Below, one piece after another: positions 52,381-59,866 of a stretch of 64,000 bases of DNA (positions are counted from its first letter, which is position 1; each line of letters starts with the position of its first letter). The notes below the pieces were generated by a model. The model did not search any database, was not told the origin of the DNA, and was given only the letters and a program-made list of their open reading frames with translations. Source of the DNA: Tenacibaculum soleae (GTDB taxonomy: Bacteria; Bacteroidota; Bacteroidia; Flavobacteriales; Flavobacteriaceae); the NCBI RefSeq assembly GCF_001693415.1, contig NZ_MAKX01000001.1, positions 886,047 to 950,046 on the forward strand. Reading direction: 5' to 3'. A program made the translations under genes and the position numbers.

Positions 52381-52420
52381 TGATTGTTTTTGAATTTATT
52401 TTCTAACAATCATTTTTTTT
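52381..52420 (+). promoter_or_regulatory. Terminator-like hairpin in fasciclin leader
   Basis: TGATTGTT (52381-52388) pairs with AACAATCA (52405-52412) and is followed by T8, giving an attenuator-like shape. Further hairpins follow at 52438-52455 (TTTATCT/AGATAAA) and 52472-52495 (GTTTGC/GCAAAC). A 7-codon ORF (MDTKLIS) ends at the first stem. Confidence 0.35.
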
Positions 52421-52537
52421 GATCAAACATCAAACTGTTTATCTTTTTAGATAAAACAATAAACAAAAAATGTTTGCGGTAGCTGAAAAGCAAACTATAA
52501 AAAACTAAAGAGTAAGCATTAATTTAATTTTAAAATT

Positions 52538-54775
52538 ATGAAATTCAAAAGTTTATCAGTCTTGTTTCTAAGCCTTTTTGTAGGTTTAACAATGTTTACA
52601 TCGTGTGATGACGATAATGATTCTATACCAAAAAGAGAGAGTATTGTTGAGATAGCGTCAAAAAATACAGATTTAAGTATTTTAGTAGCAGCTCTGCAAA
52701 AAGCAGATCTAGTTTCAGCAATAGATACCGATGGTCCTTTTACCGTTTTTGCACCGACAAATGAGGCATTTCAAGGGTTATTAGATTCAAATAATTCATG
52801 GAATTCGTTAGAAGATATTCCAGATGCTACATTAAAAGCAGTGCTTTTATACCATGTGGTTTCAGCGCAAGCACTTTCAACTGACTTATCAAACAATCAA
52901 GAAATAACAACTTTAAATGGGGCTAATATTACAATAGATTTATCTTCAGGTGTTATGATTAATACTGGTTCAGGTCAGTCAGTATCAGTAGTTCAAGCTG
53001 ATGTGTTAGCAGATAACGGTGTTGTACATGTAGTTGATGAAGTAATGTTACCAAATCAATTATTCATGAGTATTGTAGAGATAGCATCTGCTAACAATAG
53101 CTTTTCAACATTAGTTGCGGCTTTGCAAAGAGCAGATTTAGTTTCAACATTGCAAGGTGATGGTCCATTTACTGTTTTTGCACCAACGAATGATGCTTTT
53201 CAGAAGCTTTTAGATTCTAATAACTCTTGGAATTCATTAGAAGATATTCCAGTAGAAACTTTAAAATCAGTATTATTATATCATGTAGTAGGAGCTCAAG
53301 CTTTTTCTGGTGATTTATCAGATGGACAGGAAATAACAACAGTAGAAACAAGTACTGTAACTGTTGATTTAAGCAACGGAGTAAAATTAACTACAGGAGC
53401 AGGGCAATCAGTAGCTGTTACAACAGCAGATATTCAAGCTTCTAATGGTGTTATACATATAATTGATGATGTGATGTTAATGTCACCTTTATTTGATAGT
53501 ATTGTGGAAATAGCATCAGGAAATGATAACTTTACTACATTAGTTGCGGCTTTGCAAAAAGCAGATTTAGTATCAGCTTTACAAGCAGATGGGCCTTTTA
53601 CAGTATTTGCACCAACAAATGATGCTTTTCAAGCATTGTTAGATTCTAAACCAGAATGGAACTCATTAGACGATATTCCTGTAGAAACATTAAAGTCAGT
53701 TTTATTGTATCATGTGGTAGGAGCTGAAGCTTTTTCAAGTGATTTGTCAGATGGACAAGAAATATCAACTTTAGCAGATGTTAATGTAACTATTGATTTA
53801 TCAAACGGAGTAGAATTAATTACAGAAGCAGGCCAGTCAGTAGCTGTTACAACTGCAGATTTACAAGCAATAAATGGAGTTGTTCATGTTGTAGATGCTG
53901 TTATGTTACCAATGGTAATTCAAGATATTACAGAGTTAGCAATTACAAATTCAAATTTGTCAACACTTGTAGCTGCTTTACAAAAAGCAGATTTAGTATC
54001 GGCTTTACAAGCAGATGGGCCTTTTACAGTATTTGCGCCAACAAATGATGCTTTTCAAGCTTTATTAGATTCGAATAGCTCTTGGAATTCATTAGATGAT
54101 ATTCCTGTTGAAACTTTGAAATCAGTATTGTTATATCATGTTTTAGGGAGTAAAGTAATGTCTAGTGATTTATCAGATACTTATGTAAATACGTTGGCAA
54201 CCGGACCAGATACTAAAAACTTATCACTTCAAGTAGAGGTAACTGGAGGGGTTGAGTTTAACGGAGACGCTAAGCCTGTAGCAATAGATATAATGGCAAC
54301 AAATGGTGTTGTTCATGTGATTGATAAAGTAATGCTACCAGCTGATATTGTAACTGTTGCGTTAAATAATGCAGGTTTTTCAACTTTAGTTGCAGCTTTA
54401 ACAGATGACAGACATACAACAGATTTTGTTGCTTTATTACGCGCCGATGGTCCATACACAGTATTTGCACCAACAAATGATGCTTTTCAAGCTTTGTTAG
54501 ATTCAAATGATACTTGGAATGGTTTGGGAGATATTCCTATAGCAACTTTAGATGCAGTGTTAAGGTATCATGTTTTCGCTGGTGGTAATGTGCAATCATC
54601 ACAATTAACGGATGACCAAGAGATAACTATGTTTGATGGAAACATGCTAACAGTAGATCTTTCTAGTGGTGCTAAGTTAGATACTGCGTCAGGGCAATCG
54701 GTAATGATTTCTGTAGTAGATGTACAAGGAACTAACGGGGTTATCCATGCAGTAGATACTGTTTTACTACCATAA
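52538..54775 (+). CDS. Surface lipoprotein with five fasciclin (FAS1) domains
   Basis: A 745-residue lipoprotein: the lipobox ends at Cys23 (GLTMFTSCDDDNDS) and the acidic residues after it resemble the Bacteroidota lipoprotein export signal, so surface exposure is likely. Five FAS1 repeats begin near residues 34, 178, 321, 462 and 602. Each has the H1-like DGPFTVFAPTNDAFQALLDS and the YHVV...VVHVVD ending. FAS1 domains mediate adhesion. Domains 3 and 4 are nearly identical over LVAALQKADLVSALQADGPF and beyond. It sits between the B12-MerR gene and the crt operon behind a palindrome-bearing promoter, hinting at light control. Confidence 0.93.
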   Translation: MKFKSLSVLFLSLFVGLTMFTSCDDDNDSIPKRESIVEIASKNTDLSILVAALQKADLVSAIDTDGPFTVFAPTNEAFQGLLDSNNSWNSLEDIPDATLKAVLLYHVVSAQALSTDLSNNQEITTLNGANITIDLSSGVMINTGSGQSVSVVQADVLADNGVVHVVDEVMLPNQLFMSIVEIASANNSFSTLVAALQRADLVSTLQGDGPFTVFAPTNDAFQKLLDSNNSWNSLEDIPVETLKSVLLYHVVGAQAFSGDLSDGQEITTVETSTVTVDLSNGVKLTTGAGQSVAVTTADIQASNGVIHIIDDVMLMSPLFDSIVEIASGNDNFTTLVAALQKADLVSALQADGPFTVFAPTNDAFQALLDSKPEWNSLDDIPVETLKSVLLYHVVGAEAFSSDLSDGQEISTLADVNVTIDLSNGVELITEAGQSVAVTTADLQAINGVVHVVDAVMLPMVIQDITELAITNSNLSTLVAALQKADLVSALQADGPFTVFAPTNDAFQALLDSNSSWNSLDDIPVETLKSVLLYHVLGSKVMSSDLSDTYVNTLATGPDTKNLSLQVEVTGGVEFNGDAKPVAIDIMATNGVVHVIDKVMLPADIVTVALNNAGFSTLVAALTDDRHTTDFVALLRADGPYTVFAPTNDAFQALLDSNDTWNGLGDIPIATLDAVLRYHVFAGGNVQSSQLTDDQEITMFDGNMLTVDLSSGAKLDTASGQSVMISVVDVQGTNGVIHAVDTVLLP

Positions 54776-54782
54776 AAAATAA

Positions 54783-54818
54783 AAAAAAACACAAGTGTAA
54801 TATTGCTTGTGTTTTTTT
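54783..54818 (+). terminator. Terminator between fasciclin and crtI
   Basis: A perfect 13-bp stem (54783-54795 with 54806-54818) including T7, loop of 10. It should separate the fasciclin and crt transcripts unless readthrough occurs. Confidence 0.8.
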
Positions 54819-54820
54819 AC

Positions 54821-54828
54821 TATATTTA
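54821..54828 (+). promoter_or_regulatory. Possible weak crt operon -7 box
   Basis: TATATTTA differs from TAnnTTTG only at the last base and lies 13 nt before the TTG start of crtI. No good -33 or copy of the TGTTTAAC operator was found here. Confidence 0.3.
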
Positions 54829-54841
54829 AAAAACTTCAAAA

Positions 54842-56308
54842 TTGAAAAAAAAAGTATATATAATAGGTTCGGGTTTTTCTTCTTTATCAGCTTCATGTTA
54901 TCTTGCAAAAGCAGGGTTTGATGTAGTTGTATTAGAAAAAAATAATACAATTGGAGGTCGAGCTAGACAGTTAAAAAAAGAAGGTTTTACTTTTGATATT
55001 GGGCCTACTTGGTATTGGATGCCAGATGTTTTTGAGAAATTTTTTGCTGATTTTGGAAAAAAGCCTTCAGATTATTATAAATTAGAAAGATTAACACCTG
55101 CTTATCAAGTATATTTTGATAAACAAGATTCAGTAACAGTCCCTAGTACCTTAGAAGAAATTTATCAAATATTCGAAACTGAAGAAAAAGGTAGTTCAAA
55201 GCATTTAAAATCTTTTTTAAAATCAGCAAAGTATAATTATGATGTTTCAATAAATGATTTAGTTTATAAACCAGGAGTTTCACCTTTAGAATTAGTAACT
55301 CCTGTAACTATTGGTAAAATAACACAGTTTTTTTCAAGTATAAGAACGCAAGTCAGAAAAAAAATTAAAAGTAAAAGATTAATTCAAATTTTAGAATTTC
55401 CGGTTTTATTTTTAGGTGCAAAACCGAGTAATACACCAGCTTTTTATAATTTTATGAATTGGGCTGATTTTGGATTAGGTACTTGGCATCCCAAAGGAGG
55501 TATGTATGAGGTTATTGATGCTATGGAAACTTTAGCAAAAAGTTTAGGTGTAGTATTTAAAACTAACGCAAACGTTCAGGAAATTGTAGTAAATGAAATA
55601 GGCGAGTCAATTGGTTTAATTGTAAATAATGAATTTGTAGACTCAGATATAGTTTTAAGTGGTGCAGATTATCATCACACTGAAACATTATTGCCAAAAG
55701 AATTTAGGCAGTATTCTGAATCGTATTGGGATAAAAAAATATTTGCACCTTCTTCATTGTTGTTTTATGTTGGTTTTGATAAAAAACTAGAAAACGTATG
55801 CCATCATACGTTGTTTTTTGATACAGATTTCGATGAGCATGCAAGAACAATTTATGATAATCCGAGTTGGCCAAAAAAACCATTGTTTTATGCTAGTTTC
55901 CCATCAATTACAGATGATTTTTTCGCGCCAAGCGGTAAAGAAGCTGCAACATTTTTAATTCCACTTGCACCAGGAATAGAAGATACACCTCAGATTAGAG
56001 AAAAATATTTTAATTTAATTATCGAAAGGTTAGAAAAGTTAACGGGTCAATCTGTAAAAGAACACTTAATTTTCAAAGAAAGTTTTTGTGTAAATGATTT
56101 TGTAAAAGATTATAATTCATACAAAGGTAACGCTTATGGGTTGGCAAATATCTTGACACAAACAGCCTTTTTACGACCAAAAATTAAGAGTAAAAAAGTA
56201 GATAATTTATTTTTTACAGGGCAGTTAACAGTGCCAGGACCAGGAGTGCCTCCGTCATTAATTTCAGGAAAAATTGCTTCAGATTTAATTATTAAAAACC
56301 ACCATTAA
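54842..56308 (+). CDS. crtI: Phytoene desaturase
   Basis: A 488-residue FAD enzyme desaturating phytoene to lycopene. The dinucleotide motif is VYIIGSGFSSLSASCYLAKA with the following VVVLEKNNTIGGRARQ. The FAD C-terminal motif is LFFTGQLTVPGPGVPPSLISG. The start is TTG at 54842, exactly at the Rossmann strand; there is no alternative ATG. It opens an operon in which gaps are 2 bp or overlaps. crtB follows 2 bp downstream. Confidence 0.96.
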   Translation: MKKKVYIIGSGFSSLSASCYLAKAGFDVVVLEKNNTIGGRARQLKKEGFTFDIGPTWYWMPDVFEKFFADFGKKPSDYYKLERLTPAYQVYFDKQDSVTVPSTLEEIYQIFETEEKGSSKHLKSFLKSAKYNYDVSINDLVYKPGVSPLELVTPVTIGKITQFFSSIRTQVRKKIKSKRLIQILEFPVLFLGAKPSNTPAFYNFMNWADFGLGTWHPKGGMYEVIDAMETLAKSLGVVFKTNANVQEIVVNEIGESIGLIVNNEFVDSDIVLSGADYHHTETLLPKEFRQYSESYWDKKIFAPSSLLFYVGFDKKLENVCHHTLFFDTDFDEHARTIYDNPSWPKKPLFYASFPSITDDFFAPSGKEAATFLIPLAPGIEDTPQIREKYFNLIIERLEKLTGQSVKEHLIFKESFCVNDFVKDYNSYKGNAYGLANILTQTAFLRPKIKSKKVDNLFFTGQLTVPGPGVPPSLISGKIASDLIIKNHH

Positions 56309-56310
56309 TT

Positions 56311-57156
56311 ATGAAAAAACAACTGTTTGATGAAGTTTCTTATGCAAGTAGTAAGCTAGTAACAAAAAGTTATAGTACATCTTTTTCGTTGGCTACAAGA
56401 ATGCTAGCACCAAGTATTAGAGGAGCTATTTATAATATTTATGGCTTTGTTCGGTTTGCTGATGAAATTGTAGACTCTTTTCATGAATTTGATAAAGAGA
56501 CGCTATTATTAGCGTTTGAAAACGATTACTACTCAGCTAAAAAAAGTGGTATTAGTTTAAACCCTATTGTAAACTCTTTTATCCATACCGTTAATAAATA
56601 TAATATACCAAATAGTATGGTTGAGGCTTTCTTAAAAAGCATGAAGGCAGATTTGTATAAGACAGAATATCAAACAGAAGATGAGTATAAGGACTATATT
56701 TATGGTTCGGCAGATGTTGTTGGTTTAATGTGTTTAAAAGTTTTTGTTAATGGGAATCAACAAAAATATGACGAACTTAAAGATGCAGCACAGCGGTTAG
56801 GATCTGCGTTTCAAAAAGTGAATTTTTTACGTGATTTAAAAGATGATTTTGAAGAGTTAAATCGTTCATATTTTCCAAATGTGAATTTTGGTGATTTTAA
56901 CCAGCAATCAAAAGAAGAAATTATAAAAGATATTGAAGCAGATTTTGAATATGCCTTTAAAAATGGAATTTTAAAATTACCTGTTGAAGCAAAGTTTGGT
57001 GTATATATGGCTTACCGATATTATAATAGATTGTTGAAAAAGTTAAAAGCTGTACACCATACCGAAATTATGGAAACAAGAGTGCGTATTTCAAATTCAA
57101 TGAAGCTAAATTTACTAGCCAGAAGTTATGTAAAGTATAAACTAAATTTAATTTAA
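56311..57156 (+). CDS. crtB: Phytoene synthase
   Basis: A 281-residue prenyl synthase joining two geranylgeranyl diphosphates into phytoene. The two Asp-rich Mg-binding motifs are visible: VRFADEIVDSFHEF and NFLRDLKDDFEELNR. SYSTSFSLATRML lies at the N-terminus. It overlaps the next gene by one base (TAATG). Confidence 0.96.
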   Translation: MKKQLFDEVSYASSKLVTKSYSTSFSLATRMLAPSIRGAIYNIYGFVRFADEIVDSFHEFDKETLLLAFENDYYSAKKSGISLNPIVNSFIHTVNKYNIPNSMVEAFLKSMKADLYKTEYQTEDEYKDYIYGSADVVGLMCLKVFVNGNQQKYDELKDAAQRLGSAFQKVNFLRDLKDDFEELNRSYFPNVNFGDFNQQSKEEIIKDIEADFEYAFKNGILKLPVEAKFGVYMAYRYYNRLLKKLKAVHHTEIMETRVRISNSMKLNLLARSYVKYKLNLI

Positions 57157-57599
57157 TGAATTTAAATTTTTTATTACTGTTATGTTTTTTTTTAGTTAAT
57201 TATCAAGATGTCACCCCAGATTATGTTGTTAAATATCATAGTGTCTTATCTAAAAAAGATGAGTTGAGGTATATTGAAACATATCAAGAAAATAAAGACA
57301 TAAATATACATGCATATGTAATTTCACTACAAATGAAACAAGCAAAGTATAAAACTTTTCCTTGGAGTAAATTAAGTATTTTTAACAAAGAAAAGAAGAG
57401 GTTAGATGAGTTGATTAAAACTCATCCTAACAATATCCATTTAAGATATGTTAGATTAGTTATACAAGAAAAAACTCCTAAAATTTTAGGATATAATAAA
57501 AAAATACAAGAAGATAAATCATTCTTGAAAATAATGCTTAAAAAGAAAGATAGCTCTGATTATTTAGATAAATTTATCATTAAAAATACTTCACTATGA
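57156..57599 (+). CDS. Unknown secreted protein in crt operon
   Basis: A 147-residue protein with a short hydrophobic N-terminus (LNFLLLLCFFLVNYQD) that may be a signal peptide or anchor. The rest is helical and basic: LRYIETYQENKDINIHAYVI, then IKTHPNNIHLRYVRLVIQEK. No catalytic motif or cysteine pair is visible. It is translationally coupled to both crtB (1-bp overlap) and crtZ (4-bp overlap), so a role in pigment formation or membrane placement is likely, but not shown. Family not recognised. Confidence 0.7.
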   Translation: MNLNFLLLLCFFLVNYQDVTPDYVVKYHSVLSKKDELRYIETYQENKDINIHAYVISLQMKQAKYKTFPWSKLSIFNKEKKRLDELIKTHPNNIHLRYVRLVIQEKTPKILGYNKKIQEDKSFLKIMLKKKDSSDYLDKFIIKNTSL

Positions 57600-58051
57600 T
57601 TTTGTTTTACTACATGTTAATTACACTAGCTGTGTTTATAATAATGGAAGGGGTTACTTGGTGTACCCATAAATACATAATGCATGGCTTCGGCTGGTTT
57701 TTACACGAAGATCATCATCAGCCAGGATATCCACATGTTTTTGAAAAAAATGATGCCTTTTTTGTTGTATTTGCAACGCCCAGTATTATGCTTTTTTATT
57801 TTGGAATTAGACCGGAACTAAATTACATGTTTTTCATAGGGTTGGGTATCTTATTATATGGATTAGCCTATTTTTTAGTACATGATGTTTTAATTCATAG
57901 ACGATTTAAATGGTTTAAAAACACCAATAATCAATACTTAAAAGGATTAAGAAAAGCACACAAAATTCACCATAAACATTTAGGTAAACCAGATGGTGAA
58001 TGTTTCGGAATGTTATTTGTACCTTTTAAATATTTTAAAAAAAGACAATGA
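57596..58051 (+). CDS. crtZ: Beta-carotene hydroxylase
   Basis: A 151-residue membrane di-iron hydroxylase adding 3,3'-hydroxyl groups to beta-carotene to give zeaxanthin. Histidine boxes: CTHKYIMHGFGWFLHEDHH, LVHDVLIHRRF and KAHKIHHKHLGKPDGECFG. Three to four membrane helices. It overlaps the lycopene cyclase gene by 4 bp (ATGA). The gene set predicts a zeaxanthin-type yellow pigment. Confidence 0.94.
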   Translation: MILFYYMLITLAVFIIMEGVTWCTHKYIMHGFGWFLHEDHHQPGYPHVFEKNDAFFVVFATPSIMLFYFGIRPELNYMFFIGLGILLYGLAYFLVHDVLIHRRFKWFKNTNNQYLKGLRKAHKIHHKHLGKPDGECFGMLFVPFKYFKKRQ

Positions 58052-59208
58052 GTCAATATTTATATCTCATATTAACATTAGGTAGTTTAAGTATTCCGTT
58101 ATTGTATAGTATAATTGAAAAAAAATTCCATTTTATTCAATACTTTAAACAAGCTTTTATAAGTATATTATTGGTTGCAATTCCTTTTTTAATTTGGGAC
58201 GGATTGTTTACAAAATACGGAGTTTGGGGGTTTAATTCAAATTATCATTTATCAATAGAAATTTTTAAAATGCCTATTGAAGAATGGTTGTTTTTCTTTT
58301 GTATTCCCTACGCTTGTTTGTTTACTCATGAAGTATTAAAATATTTAGTACCCAAATTCAAATTATCTAAAGGGGCGGCAATAATTATCAGTTTTTTATT
58401 GATTCTTACAGCATTAGTTTTATTGATTTTTAATTTCGGAAAACTATATACAACGATAAACTTTATACTCTTTTTAGTATTAATTTTTTACGGATTAAGA
58501 TATCATTTAACAACATTACAAGAGTATTTTCCTAGTTTTTTAGTCATCCTAATTCCATTTTTAATCGTAAACGGAATTTTAACAGGGAGCTTTATAGATG
58601 AACCAGTTGTTTGGTATAACAATGCTGAGAATTTAAATTTTAGATTGTTTACAATTCCATTTGAAGATGTTTTTTACGCATTTAGCATGTTGTTTTCAGC
58701 ACAATTGATATTCAATTATTTAAAAATTAAAAAGTTTGAACAAAATAAATATATACGGTTTTTATTATTTCTAGTAGTTAATTTTTTAGCATTAGGTATA
58801 GGAACTTTGTTAATGGAAAATGGCCCTCAAAAAGATTGGTATCTTTCTTTAAATAAAGCACCATGGACACCCGAAGGTTGGGTTTTCGGAGCGGCTTGGA
58901 CAACAATAATGTTATTGTTTTCATTTTATATGACCAAATTAAGTTTCGAGTATAAAATTTTAGATAAAAAATTACTTCTACTATATACAACTCAGTGGAT
59001 TCTAAATGTAAGTTGGAATTACTTTTTTTTCAACCAGCAATTAACAATTGTTGCCCTAATTTCAATCACTTTATTATGGTTGTTAATCGGCTATTTTACG
59101 TTTGAACACTTAAAAAGATTAAAATTATTCACATTACTAATACTTCCGTACTTAATATGGATGACTATTGCAACAAGTTTAAACGCGTATATCGTATTTA
59201 ATAATTAA
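58048..59208 (+). CDS. crtYcd: Lycopene cyclase (CrtYcd type) fused to TspO/MBR domain
   Basis: A 386-residue membrane protein in one uninterrupted frame. Residues 1-110 and 115-230 are the two lycopene cyclase halves, with PIEEWLFF (76-83) and PFEDVFYAF (204-212) as the paired P-x-E-(E/D) motifs. Residues about 236-386 match TspO/MBR: DWYLSLNKAPWTPEGWVFG, then QWILNVSWNYFFF (316-328) and LPYLIWMTIATSLNAYI (366-382). The cyclase turns lycopene into beta-carotene; TspO proteins bind porphyrins or sterols and regulate pigment genes in Rhodobacter. About 11-12 helices in total. It lies between crtZ and the TetR-like gene. Confidence 0.88.
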   Translation: MSQYLYLILTLGSLSIPLLYSIIEKKFHFIQYFKQAFISILLVAIPFLIWDGLFTKYGVWGFNSNYHLSIEIFKMPIEEWLFFFCIPYACLFTHEVLKYLVPKFKLSKGAAIIISFLLILTALVLLIFNFGKLYTTINFILFLVLIFYGLRYHLTTLQEYFPSFLVILIPFLIVNGILTGSFIDEPVVWYNNAENLNFRLFTIPFEDVFYAFSMLFSAQLIFNYLKIKKFEQNKYIRFLLFLVVNFLALGIGTLLMENGPQKDWYLSLNKAPWTPEGWVFGAAWTTIMLLFSFYMTKLSFEYKILDKKLLLLYTTQWILNVSWNYFFFNQQLTIVALISITLLWLLIGYFTFEHLKRLKLFTLLILPYLIWMTIATSLNAYIVFNN

Positions 59209-59212
59209 GATT

Positions 59213-59866
59213 ATGGCAAAAAAAAAGAATATTACCCAAGAGAAAATAGTAGAATGGTATATGAACTCAGTTTTAATATCAGGAAAACCATCTTCTATTT
59301 ATTCATTTGCAGAAGATAATAATTTTGAAGAGTCAGAGTTTTACAAGCACTATTCAAGTTTTGAAAGTTTAGAAAAATCAATTTTCGCAATTTTTGCAAA
59401 AGAAACAATTCATTTATTGCATAAAACCGAAGCTTACAAAGAGTATTCATCAAAAGATAAATTACTAAGCTTCTATTATACTTTCTTTGAATTGTTAACA
59501 GCAAACAGATCTTACGTTTTGTTTCAGTTTAAAGATGTGAAATCAAACTTTTCAAAATTATCAATGTTAAAAAAATTACGAACAGAGTTTGTACATTTTG
59601 TAAGTGGTATTAGTTTAGAGAAAATAGATTTTAAGAATGATAAAGTAAACGAAATTCAAGATAAAACAATCTCAGAAGGTTATTGGATTCAGTTATTAAT
59701 GGTGCTGAAATTTTGGATTGATGATGAGTCATCAAACTTTGAAAAAACGGATGTATTTATAGAGAAATCGGTTAAAGCGAGTTTTGATATTCAGCAAATT
59801 GCACCTGTAAAGAGTGTAATAGATTTAGCAAAGTTTTTGTGGAAAGAAAAAGGAGCATCTGTATGA
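59213..59866 (+). CDS. TetR-family-like protein
   Basis: A 217-residue all-helical protein. The N-terminal 55 residues look like a TetR helix-turn-helix: SSIYSFAEDNNFEESEFYKH, then YSSFESLEKSIF, although the first helix is weak. The C-terminal region (LLSFYYTFFELLTANRSYVL, EGYWIQLLMVLKFWIDDESS) matches the ligand/dimer domain found in flavobacterial proteins of this kind. It may regulate the operon it sits in or another pathway. Its stop overlaps the next start (ATGA). Confidence 0.75.
   Translation: MAKKKNITQEKIVEWYMNSVLISGKPSSIYSFAEDNNFEESEFYKHYSSFESLEKSIFAIFAKETIHLLHKTEAYKEYSSKDKLLSFYYTFFELLTANRSYVLFQFKDVKSNFSKLSMLKKLRTEFVHFVSGISLEKIDFKNDKVNEIQDKTISEGYWIQLLMVLKFWIDDESSNFEKTDVFIEKSVKASFDIQQIAPVKSVIDLAKFLWKEKGASV
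59851..59855 (+). promoter_or_regulatory. Shine-Dalgarno of ABC1 kinase gene
   Basis: AGGAG lies 7 nt before ATG 59863. Strong SD sites are rare in this window, and this one decides the start over an upstream in-frame alternative at 59839. Confidence 0.5.

Noticed and set aside
54270..54506. Minus-strand ORF inside the fasciclin gene
   Set aside because: Leu/Gln-rich shadow of repeat DNA on a clearly coding plus strand.
54776..54841. Second copy of the MerR operator before the crt operon
   Set aside because: No TGTTTAAC/GTTAAACA pair or similar palindrome was found; only a terminator and a weak -7-like box are present.
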